A DNA stretch of 45,086 nucleotides from Oscillospiraceae bacterium (GTDB taxonomy: Bacteria; Bacillota; Clostridia; Oscillospirales; Oscillospiraceae): contig CAJTGJ010000031.1 in the NCBI GenBank assembly GCA_910575695.1, positions 1 through 45,086 of the forward strand. The letters run 5' to 3'. The notes beneath the pieces were generated by a model that had not been told where the DNA came from, made no database searches, and saw only the letters and a program-made list of their open reading frames with translations. Shown one piece after another: positions 38,961 through 45,086 of the stretch. The translations under genes and the position numbers were made by a program. Positions within the stretch are counted from its first letter, which is position 1; every line of letters starts with the position of its first letter.

Positions 38961-40592
38961 TCAATCTTCCGTGTTGTCGTCGTCCGTGTTGTCGTCACAG
39001 CCGTAGCGAAGTAGCCCCCGGTAATGAGTCAGCGGCTTTGTTCGGGCGATGACGTCGGGGTTGCTGCTGGCGGTGGCTACAGGGTTCATCCAGTCCTTGA
39101 GGTTGAACTCGACGATCATAGGCTCCGGGGCGTCCATCATCTTCTTGGTGCGGAACTGGACTCCAGGGGCGTACCAGATGGTGCTGCTTCTAACCGCGTT
39201 GAGGAGCGCCTTCTTGAAATTCTTCCGGCCCAGGACCCTGCTGCTAGGGTTGTACTTCGCTGACCATGCTTTATACAGATCATATAGGAACTCGAAGGGC
39301 AGGGCCTGCCACGCGAACCGGGTCTCCACGTCCTGGAAGAACTGGCGAACGGGGTCATTAAGCTCCTTGTATTCCTGGAGCACCGCTTGGCAGGCCGCCG
39401 GGTTGTCGAGTTCGTAGAAGTCCATGTTGAGTACTCGATACAGAACGTATTGGAGGACCTCCGGTCGGCGCAGGTAGTCGTTCTTGATGTACTTGCGTTC
39501 GCGTCCCGTGAAGCACTTGGTGAAGGGGACGACCAGCTGTCGCCGGTAGAACGAGTCCGACTTGTCCTTGACACGGGGAACCTCATTGACGCATTGGACC
39601 ATGAAGCCGAAGAACCGGTGGCGAATGGGGATCATGAACTTGCGGTTGATGCTGATCTCGTCCCCCGTCACGACGGCCTTCAGGTTGGCCGCCTTGTCGA
39701 TGAACGTGCCGACGTCGTTCTCGTCGACGATGATTGCCGTCGCCCTGGTGAGGGGCTCCAGCATGAAGTCTTTCCCGAAATCACTGATGGGGATGGTAGC
39801 TACGGCGGTCTCGCCGCATAACTGCTTCATGAGGGCACAGAGGGTGCCCTTGCCGTTGTTGCCCTCTTCGGAGTAGAACCAGGCGGACTTGTTCCACGGC
39901 ACGAAGGGACGGACGATGGCGCCCATGATCTGCCATAGGAGCTCGACGATTTCCGGGTCGTCCGACAGGCTTTCCACCCAGCTCTCCACGTCCCAGTCCG
40001 TGCCGTCGGTGCTGTTGTGTATCGTGACGTTGACGGCGTTTGGATCATAATTTACGTGAGATTTAGCCAGAAACACGTAGTCGGGGGAGAAGGGCAGCAG
40101 CTCCTTGGTCCGGAAGTCGAAGATGCCGTTGTTCACGGCAATCAAGTCCGGGTCCATGGTGCGGGCCACGCGGGGGACGATGCCACGCAGGCGGCGGCAG
40201 ATTTCCTTGAAGCCGTTCTCCGTGAGTTGGACGTTGTACCGGATGGCCAGCTTGTAGAGCTCGTTATCACTCTCCATGTAAGTCCCGGCGTCGGGACCGT
40301 CCGTCTGGTACAGGCACAGCAGATCGAACTTCGCGTCAGTCTCCAGCCCGGCGCAGGCGATGCACCGGATGGGAAACATCGCCGCCATAAACTGGGCAAT
40401 AACGGAATTGGGTAGGACCTCGATGCCCCGCAAGCGGGAGCCCTTGCCCCGGGATATGTTTTCCAAGACGATGAGGGCTTCAATGTCCTGCGTGGCCTCC
40501 TCACAAATGGTCTCGGGGGTGTCCGCCGGGGTCAGCCTGGCGATGGTGGCGTCAATGACTTCGTTGATAATCTGGTTCTTCGTCTTTGACAC
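38961..40592 (-). CDS. D5-type phage/plasmid primase-helicase (SF3 helicase)
   Basis: 543 residues from GTG 40592 (AGGAGG 8 bp upstream; the GTG at 40601 is inside that site). A D5-like N-terminal region precedes the helicase (about 170-215: DLIAVNNGIFDFRTKELLPFSPDYV). The SF3 core has Walker A YSEEGNNGKGT (about 245-255), Walker B TAIIVDENDV (about 290) and motif C GFMVQCVNEVPRV (about 333). A winged-helix C-terminal region follows (EFLYDLYKAWSAKYNPSSRVLGRKNF). The N-terminal AEP/prim-pol domain is missing or too diverged to see. It should load at the element's origin and unwind DNA. Third gene after the two small genes behind the excisionase, on the same strand. Confidence 0.88.
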   Translation of the reverse strand: MSKTKNQIINEVIDATIARLTPADTPETICEEATQDIEALIVLENISRGKGSRLRGIEVLPNSVIAQFMAAMFPIRCIACAGLETDAKFDLLCLYQTDGPDAGTYMESDNELYKLAIRYNVQLTENGFKEICRRLRGIVPRVARTMDPDLIAVNNGIFDFRTKELLPFSPDYVFLAKSHVNYDPNAVNVTIHNSTDGTDWDVESWVESLSDDPEIVELLWQIMGAIVRPFVPWNKSAWFYSEEGNNGKGTLCALMKQLCGETAVATIPISDFGKDFMLEPLTRATAIIVDENDVGTFIDKAANLKAVVTGDEISINRKFMIPIRHRFFGFMVQCVNEVPRVKDKSDSFYRRQLVVPFTKCFTGRERKYIKNDYLRRPEVLQYVLYRVLNMDFYELDNPAACQAVLQEYKELNDPVRQFFQDVETRFAWQALPFEFLYDLYKAWSAKYNPSSRVLGRKNFKKALLNAVRSSTIWYAPGVQFRTKKMMDAPEPMIVEFNLKDWMNPVATASSNPDVIARTKPLTHYRGLLRYGCDDNTDDDNTED

Positions 40593-40792
40593 GGAAACCA
40601 CCTCCTATTCATTTTTTGTAGCAAATTTTTTATCCTCCTTGTCAAAAAACAGTGATTCAGGCCCTTCTGCAAAAGATGCTACCGATTGGTGAGGTCTTGT
40701 TGCCCTGCCATCGTCAGGCCAGGTGGGGCAGTTCCTGGCGACGGCCCTGGGGGCCGTGATGACTCACGGCCCCATAGCTCACAGTGCCAAGA

Positions 40793-41083
40793 CTACTTTA
40801 CCCGGCCCAGTTTATCACAAGGGACAAACTTTTCGCCGTCCCAAATCGCGTGCCTAACCTGTGTGTTGTTGCCACGGTAATCTTTTCGCCCAAAGCCGTA
40901 AACAACACCTTCACTGGGCTCGAACACGACCAGATCACCCGCTTCTCCGCGCTCCGCGCCGGTGTAGGTCCCGATAGGGCTATCGAAATCATACCCGCCC
41001 CGCTCTGTCATGCGGCACACCCAAGGGCGACTATACCGCCGCCAATTAAAGCTGTCATAGCTACAAATAATTGCGTTTCTCAT
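40793..41083 (-). CDS. Small hypothetical protein
   Basis: 96 residues; ATG 41083 is preceded by GAGGTGAAAATAAG, a better start than the upstream extension. WRRYSRPWVCRM, YDFDSPIGTYTG, GDLVVFEPSEGVVYGFGRKDYRG and IWDGEKFVPCDKL suggest a beta-rich single domain. I recall similar proteins in phage-like islands, without function. Confidence 0.65.
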   Translation of the reverse strand: MRNAIICSYDSFNWRRYSRPWVCRMTERGGYDFDSPIGTYTGAERGEAGDLVVFEPSEGVVYGFGRKDYRGNNTQVRHAIWDGEKFVPCDKLGRVK

Positions 41084-41126
41084 CTTATTTTCACCTCGCA
41101 TTGCAATAGATTCATTCTTGTCGACA

Positions 41127-41450
41127 TCAGAGTAGCCCTTTGCGATACTGACGCTCGATCTCCGCTTCCCAGGCAGCCTCCAGGTCTTCCTCAGCAACGG
41201 CCTCGGCAATCAAGTCAGCCAAGTACTGCATGGACATTTTTTCAGTGGCATTGCAAACTTTGATGATGTTCTCGTCATGATATTTCGTCCAGGTGTTGTG
41301 GCCTAGACTGCACTGAAACACCGTCCATACTTCTCCAGTCGCGCGATCATAGAAAATTTCATTGTACATACAACTATTGAAAGCGTAGTCTTGGGTTTTC
41401 TCACTGGCCTCTTTGAGTCCCTTAATTTTCAAGCCATGCAAATTCAACAT
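41127..41450 (-). CDS. Small hypothetical protein
   Basis: 107 residues; ATG 41450 follows AGGAGG by 7 bp, so the longer frame from 41513 (overlapping the excisionase) is rejected. The N-terminal half has NSCMYNEIFYDRATGEVWTVFQ; the C-terminal half is an acidic helix (QYLADLIAEAVAEEDLEAAWEAE). No family recognised. Same transcript as the excisionase gene. Confidence 0.65.
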   Translation of the reverse strand: MLNLHGLKIKGLKEASEKTQDYAFNSCMYNEIFYDRATGEVWTVFQCSLGHNTWTKYHDENIIKVCNATEKMSMQYLADLIAEAVAEEDLEAAWEAEIERQYRKGLL

Positions 41451-41484
41451 ATGTTTACCTCCTGGGTTTTCCCCATCTAACTCT

Positions 41485-41679
41485 TCATCTCTTGGTGCCA
41501 TCATGGTTTCCACTCAGCTTTTCCAACAAAACAGGAACATTGACGTAGTATGTCCTCCCGGACCGGATATGGGGAACTGTGCCATCCCGGCAACCTTTTC
41601 TGAGAAAAAATTGAGACAACCCTGTCGTCTGGCAGGCATCCGCAATTTTCTGGTACGGCTCTTCATGCCGTGTTTTCAT
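41485..41679 (-). CDS. xis: Excisionase-like DNA-binding protein
   Basis: 64 residues after AAAGGAGG. It is a single winged helix-turn-helix of the MerR/Xis type: KIADACQTTGLSQFFLRKGC, then DGTVPHIRSGRTYYVNVPVLLEKL. The TGLSQFFLR-G and GRTYYVNVPVLLE blocks are those of Tn916 Xis-like proteins. It should bend att DNA and steer the integrase to excision. It is the first gene of the leftward operon, divergent from the repressor, so excision and replication genes would be switched on together. Confidence 0.82.
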   Translation of the reverse strand: MKTRHEEPYQKIADACQTTGLSQFFLRKGCRDGTVPHIRSGRTYYVNVPVLLEKLSGNHDGTKR

Positions 41680-41733
41680 GAGATTTTCCTCCTTTCGTTG
41701 CTTTCTTCATTGTCTCTGCTCAACTTCACCCCA

Positions 41734-41762
41734 ATTGTAGCACAAGTTTTAAACCATGTCAA
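41734..41762 (-). promoter_or_regulatory. Promoter of the excisionase/replication operon
   Basis: Minus strand TTGACA (41757-41762), 17-bp spacer, TACAAT (41734-41739): a near-perfect promoter, probably the target of the adjacent XRE repressor. Confidence 0.85.
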
Positions 41763-41806
41763 GAGCTATTTTTAATTTACTTGAGCGCATTTTATTTAAT
41801 TCTCGC

Positions 41807-41835
41807 TTGTGTTATAATTAACACTGTGATATAAT
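41807..41835 (+). promoter_or_regulatory. Promoter of the XRE repressor gene
   Basis: TTGTGT, 17-bp spacer, TATAAT. GTTATAATTAACAC at 41811-41824 is an imperfect palindrome inside the spacer and a possible operator. Confidence 0.7.
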
Positions 41836-41859
41836 AATATAAAAAGGAGGATTGATTTT

Positions 41860-42801
41860 ATGAAATACGTCGATACGTCTACATTAGGCGGGCGGATACG
41901 TCTCATTCGACAAAAAATGGACATGAGTTTAGCTGACCTGGGGGCTAAGATTGGTGTTTCAGCAAACTATGTCAGCGTAATCGAACGCAACGCTAAGTGC
42001 CCCTCTGATGACTTAGTGGACAAAATTGCTGATGCCACAGGTGTTTCTATTAATTGGTTAAAAACCGGAGAAGACGGCGACCATCGGCTGGGTGATGGTA
42101 ACCATGAGATAGACGCCTCACTTTTCCTCAACATCCTTATGATGACAAATCCCTCTATAACAAAAACAGCAATTGCCACAATCCTGGCAGTGGATGATTC
42201 AGAACTAGACGAGATACTGGCCGGAAACACCAAATATGATCCCGCCTGGGAAGCTGGCTTTTCTGCTCTGACTCAACGGATCGATGATTTCTCCGGTTTG
42301 CAGGAAAAGTTGTGCAGAATTCAGGATTATCTTCGTCAGGAGGAATCGAAGAAAATTGATTTCGGGCTCATCCGCATGTTCAGAGGCTACCTTTCTAAAA
42401 AATTTCAATGCAGCTTCACGTTTATAAACAATGAGCATATGGCCAATTTCAAGGGGAGTTCCCCCGCACAGCATCGCCTTGTGGTGCCTTATCATCAAAA
42501 GCACTTCGTCTGCAAACAAGAGAAGCCGGAAAGCATATGGCATGTCTGGTCTCTTTCCTGGCATTCACGAGCTGATTTGAAGGATGTTTTGGATCGTATT
42601 AAGTACAATTCAAAAAAGCCATGTGAAAACATCGTTTTGGCTGTCGATAAAAAAAGTGACTTTGAATTTCTTCAGAGCGCAGATTGGAAACAGTCTTCGC
42701 CTTGGGGTGAAACTTCACCGAGCCGCCCGAAATTTTTCCTGATGCTCATTGATACTGATGCTATACAGGTAGTCGGCGATATGGTGGAAGTTGAGATATA
42801 G
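41860..42801 (+). CDS. XRE-family repressor with a large C-terminal domain
   Basis: 313 residues after AAAAGGAGG. N-terminal helix-turn-helix about 10-70 (GGRIRLIRQKMDMSLADLGAKIG, SANYVSVIERNAKCPSDDLV). A middle region (LNILMMTNPSITKTAIATILAVDDSELDEILAGN) and a C-terminal domain of about 150 residues without a recognised family follow. I see no RecA-type Ser-Lys autocleavage site. The base composition is clearly more AT-rich than the rest of element B. Located between integrase and divergent excisionase, it takes the position of CI/Rpr-like master repressors. Confidence 0.85.
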   Translation: MKYVDTSTLGGRIRLIRQKMDMSLADLGAKIGVSANYVSVIERNAKCPSDDLVDKIADATGVSINWLKTGEDGDHRLGDGNHEIDASLFLNILMMTNPSITKTAIATILAVDDSELDEILAGNTKYDPAWEAGFSALTQRIDDFSGLQEKLCRIQDYLRQEESKKIDFGLIRMFRGYLSKKFQCSFTFINNEHMANFKGSSPAQHRLVVPYHQKHFVCKQEKPESIWHVWSLSWHSRADLKDVLDRIKYNSKKPCENIVLAVDKKSDFEFLQSADWKQSSPWGETSPSRPKFFLMLIDTDAIQVVGDMVEVEI

Positions 42802-42901
42802 TTGATAGTACACGTATTCATTGGTAGGGGTGAATGTATACCGCCGCCATCATTCTGACTGATGACAGGAGCAGAACGCCACCAGCTGTCCCTGTACAGC
42901 A

Positions 42902-42922
42902 GCGCCCGGTTTCGTACCGGGC
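42902..42922 (+). terminator. Hairpin after the repressor gene
   Basis: CGCCCGGT-TTCGT-ACCGGGCG, an 8-bp stem without a clear T run; it may weaken read-through into the integrase gene. Confidence 0.5.
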
Positions 42923-42980
42923 GCAGAGGATAAACAAGGGAAAGCTATATTTACGTCGATTCCGTTTTTCAGAAAACAAA

Positions 42981-43026
42981 CGGTCAGCAGAATCAAAGCC
43001 TAACACGGCCTTGGTTTTGCTGACCG
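42981..43026 (+). promoter_or_regulatory. Leader hairpin before the integrase gene
   Basis: CGGTCAGCA pairs with TGCTGACCG across 28 nt; the 3' arm ends about 10 bp before the integrase AGGAGG, so it could limit translation or read-through. Confidence 0.5.
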
Positions 43027-43045
43027 AATATGTAAAGGAGGCAAA

Positions 43046-44236
43046 ATGGCATCTACTATCAAACGGACAACAAAGTCTGGGCAGATCTTCTATGAGATCC
43101 AGGTCAGCCGGGGCCGGGGGCGCTCCAAGCTCACCAAGCGCTGGTATCCTCCGGACGGCTGGAGCAAGAGGGCCATCGACCGGGAGCTTGCCAAGGTTAC
43201 TGCGGAGTTTGAGCGGCAGGCCGACTCCGGCGAGGTCATCAGCCGCGCGGAGCAGCAGGAACAGGAGCTTCAGCAAAAACGCGAAGCCGCCCAGATCCTC
43301 ACCCTGCGCGAGTACGGGGAAACGGTTTTCATGCCTGCCAAGACTGTAACGGTTGCCGAGAACAGCCGTTGTAGCTTCCAGAGCAACCTGGACAACCATA
43401 TCTATCCGGCCCTGGGGGATCTGAAGATGCCTGACATCACCCCCGCGAACATCTCCGCCCTCTTGCTGTCCATCCAGTCCCAGGGGCGGGCCCATGCCAC
43501 GGTTGTCAAGGTGTACACGGTTCTCAACACGCTTTTCAAGATGGCCTATCTCAACGATGCCATCGAGAAGAATCCCATGGACAAAGTACCGCGCCCCAAG
43601 CCCCGCAAAGGAGAGATTCAGAACGAGGTGGAGGCGTATACCGTGGAGGAGGTCCGGCGCATCCTTGATGGCCTGGAACAGGAGCCGTTGAAGTGGCGCG
43701 TATTCCTCCGGTTGCTGATCGACACCGGCATCCGTCGGGGAGAGTGCTGCGCCCTCCAATGGAAAAACATCGACTTCAAGGCCGGTACGATAGCGATCTG
43801 CGGCAACCTTTGCTACACGCCCCACAAGGGCGTCTACCTGGACACTCCTAAGAGTGGAAAGTCCAGGACCATCGACGTCGATCCGTCCGTACTGAAGCTC
43901 CTGCGCCAACACCAGAACGAGCAGGCCGCTTCCTGTATCAGCCAGTGGGTCTTTACGCAGGAGGGCAAGCCGGACGTGATGAATCCCCAGACACCGACGC
44001 GCTACTTCCAGCGATTCAGCAAGCGGTACGGCATTGAGGATTTCCACCCGCATAAGCTGCGTCACACATTTGCCAGTATCGCCATCACCAACGGGGCAGA
44101 CGTAGCCAGCGTATCCGAGAAGCTGGGCCACAGTGACAAGGCCGTCACCCTCCGTATGTACACCCACGCCGACCAGGAGAGCATCAAAAGGGCTGGCGAT
44201 ATTTTCAGGGAAGCATTAAAGGCCGGACAGGATTGA
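43046..44236 (+). CDS. int: Tyrosine integrase of element B
   Basis: 396 residues after AAAGGAGG. The N-terminal arm-binding part (SGQIFYEIQVSRGRGRSKLTKRW) is followed by a charged coil (RAEQQEQELQQKREAAQ), the core-binding domain (about 90-180) and the catalytic domain with Arg in DTGIRRGECCAL, Lys in PKSGKSRTI, His-x-x-Arg in PHKLRHTFAS, His in KLGHSDKAV and Tyr in RMYTHAD. All catalytic residues are present. It is adjacent to the tRNA-Thr att copy, with arm-like repeats downstream, so it is the recombinase for this element. It is only distantly related to the element A integrase. Confidence 0.95.
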   Translation: MASTIKRTTKSGQIFYEIQVSRGRGRSKLTKRWYPPDGWSKRAIDRELAKVTAEFERQADSGEVISRAEQQEQELQQKREAAQILTLREYGETVFMPAKTVTVAENSRCSFQSNLDNHIYPALGDLKMPDITPANISALLLSIQSQGRAHATVVKVYTVLNTLFKMAYLNDAIEKNPMDKVPRPKPRKGEIQNEVEAYTVEEVRRILDGLEQEPLKWRVFLRLLIDTGIRRGECCALQWKNIDFKAGTIAICGNLCYTPHKGVYLDTPKSGKSRTIDVDPSVLKLLRQHQNEQAASCISQWVFTQEGKPDVMNPQTPTRYFQRFSKRYGIEDFHPHKLRHTFASIAITNGADVASVSEKLGHSDKAVTLRMYTHADQESIKRAGDIFREALKAGQD

Positions 44237-44254
44237 ACTCCTGACCGGCCTTTT
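44218..44254 (+). terminator. Terminator of the integrase gene
   Basis: AAGGCCGG-CAGG pairs with CCTG-CCGGCC, then TTTT. Confidence 0.85.
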
Positions 44255-44340
44255 CCCATTCATTAAAAATAGCAGTTTGCACAAAAAAATATAAAATCCT
44301 GTTGGGACCATGATTCAAGGTAAAATGCCGCTATTTAGCG

Positions 44341-44364
44341 GTTGCGGTTTTTGTTGCGGTTTTT
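44341..44364. repeat. Tandem GTTGCGGTTTTT, putative integrase arm sites
   Basis: Two perfect 12-bp copies in tandem; the near-identical pair at 4765-4785 lies about 185 bp inside the other end of the element. Confidence 0.65.
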
Positions 44365-44422
44365 CAAAAACACCAAAAATCTCTGATTTTCAAATTAACA
44401 GAAATAATTATTAAAACAAAAC

Positions 44423-44458
44423 AAAAAGTACTCAAACCACTAAGTTTGAGTACTTTTT
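44423..44458 (-). terminator. Element-encoded terminator of the tRNA operon
   Basis: AAAAAGTACTCAAAC pairs perfectly over 15 bp with GTTTGAGTACTTTTT. It abuts the tRNA-Thr CCA end by 2 bp and gives a T run leftward. It lies inside element B, so the element brings its own terminator for the tRNA genes. Confidence 0.85.
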
Positions 44459-44459
44459 G

Positions 44460-44536
<77 letters not shown>

Positions 44537-44539
44537 GAA

Positions 44540-44616
<77 letters not shown>

Positions 44617-44654
44617 ATCTTCTGTATAAAAACAGCCTAAGCTGTCATTTTTAG

Positions 44655-44730
44655 TGGCAGGGGCAGAAGGATTCGAACCCTCGGCACTCGGTTTTGGAGA
44701 CCGATGCTCTACCAACTGAGCTATACCCCT
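44655..44730 (-). tRNA. tRNA-Trp (CCA anticodon)
   Basis: Anticodon loop CTCCAAA, D-arm GCTC-AGTTGGTA-GAGC, acceptor AGGGGTA/TGCCCCT with one mismatch, and encoded CCA. Confidence 0.93.
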
Positions 44731-44733
44731 GTA

Positions 44734-44810
44734 TGGTGGGCCTTCAGGGACTCGAACCCGGGACCGACCGGTTATGAGCCGGCTGCTCTAACCAACTGAG
44801 CTAAAGGCCC
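44734..44810 (-). tRNA. tRNA-Met (CAT anticodon)
   Basis: Anticodon loop CTCATAA in a GCCGG/CCGGT stem, acceptor GGGCCTT/AAGGCCC, encoded CCA. CAT could also be tRNA-Ile with lysidine, but the sequence resembles clostridial elongator Met genes. Confidence 0.9.
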
Positions 44811-44825
44811 ACGCCGGTCATACTC

Positions 44826-44875
44826 TCTGATTCACGTATGCCGCCACCTGAAGGAGTGACGGCATACGAATCAGA
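44826..44875 (-). other. Long hairpin between tRNA-Asn and tRNA-Met
   Basis: TCTGATT-CA-CGTATGCCG pairs with CGGCATACG-AATCAGA, about 16 bp with a 2-nt bulge and a 16-nt loop. It may be a processing signal of the tRNA transcript. Confidence 0.6.
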
Positions 44876-44876
44876 A

Positions 44877-44952
44877 TGGCTCCCCCTGTTGGACTCGAAC
44901 CAACGACCCTGCGGTTAACAGCCGCATGCTCTACCAACTGAGCTAAGGAGGA
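44877..44952 (-). tRNA. tRNA-Asn (GTT anticodon)
   Basis: Anticodon loop CTGTTAA in a TGCGG/CCGCA stem, acceptor TCCTCCT/AGGGGGA, encoded CCA. First tRNA after the 5S gene. Confidence 0.95.
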
Positions 44953-44996
44953 ATATAGGAGAGGTCCGGTCCAGTCAAGACCGGACCCCTCTTTGT

Positions 44997-45086
44997 GTCG
45001 GCACTACCTATTTTCCCGGGCCGTCGCCAGCCAAGTATTTTCGGCGCGAGTGAGCTTAACTGCCGTGTTCGGGATGGGAACGGGTG
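44997..45086 (-). rRNA. rrf: 5S ribosomal RNA, 3' portion (runs off the window)
   Basis: The minus strand contains CCATCCCGAACACGGCAGTTAAGC, the conserved 5S loop A-B-C core (given here as CCATCCCGAACACGG plus AGTTAAGC), and ends near GGTAGTGCC. The 5' end lies beyond the window; a 16S-23S operon is expected to the right. Confidence 0.9.

Noticed and set aside
41860..42801. LexA/CI-type self-cleaving repressor
   Set aside because: No Ala-Gly cleavage site or Ser-Lys dyad arrangement is visible in the C-terminal domain.

Overview
The window comes from a moderately GC-rich, low-copy chromosome of a Firmicute of the Clostridia type. I infer this from strong AGGAGG ribosome sites, TTGACA/TATAAT promoters, U-tract terminators, a PolC-derived gene, and PcfJ/PcfK, DUF6809 and SLOG genes; an Oscillospiraceae-like gut bacterium is my best guess, not a proof. 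The right edge is ordinary chromosome: the 3' part of a 5S rRNA gene followed, all leftward, by tRNA-Asn, tRNA-Met, tRNA-Trp, tRNA-Asp and tRNA-Thr.

The tRNA-Thr gene is an integration hotspot. Its 3' half (44460-44505) is repeated at 4580-4625 with two mismatches, so the sequence between is a 39.9 kb integrated element (element B). Its tyrosine integrase lies beside the intact tRNA. To the left, another tyrosine integrase (503-1657), a duplicated integrase tail, putative arm sites and a terminator end against the same att copy. A second element (element A) is therefore stacked in tandem and runs off the left edge. Element A carries a truncated DUF6809 gene hit by an IS5-type insertion sequence, and a two-gene cargo (small protein plus a large HD-type dNTP hydrolase) flanked by a 0.2 kb direct repeat of the integrase tail.

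Element B by region: (i) 4.6-6 kb, a leftward PBECR4-like nuclease-fold protein preceded by a promoter, a two-repeat structured RNA and a terminator, the layout of a type III toxin-antitoxin locus; (ii) 6.1-9.7 kb, a serine recombinase, a PolC-like protein that has lost its catalytic aspartates, and a lipoprotein; (iii) 9.7-30.7 kb, a long rightward operon of DNA-processing genes (ClpX-like AAA+ ATPase, SSB, sigma-like protein, Toprim primase-like protein, giant ArdC/N6-methylase/SNF2 protein, SLOG, PcfK, PcfJ) mixed with many small unknown genes; (iv) 30.7-36 kb, two convergent promoters that define overlapping RNAs, membrane and secreted surface proteins, decayed tnpB ends with degenerate CRISPR-like repeats, and an LPXTG remnant; (v) 36.2-38.9 kb, mostly noncoding, with 31-bp iteron-like repeats, GTGGGCCA repeats and TGTGAC repeats; (vi) 39-44.3 kb, a leftward D5-type helicase/primase, two small genes and an excisionase, divergent from an XRE repressor and the integrase, an arrangement like that of phage-inducible islands.

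No relaxase, coupling protein, VirB4 or phage structural gene is visible, so element B looks like a replicating, excisable island that must borrow its transfer machinery.
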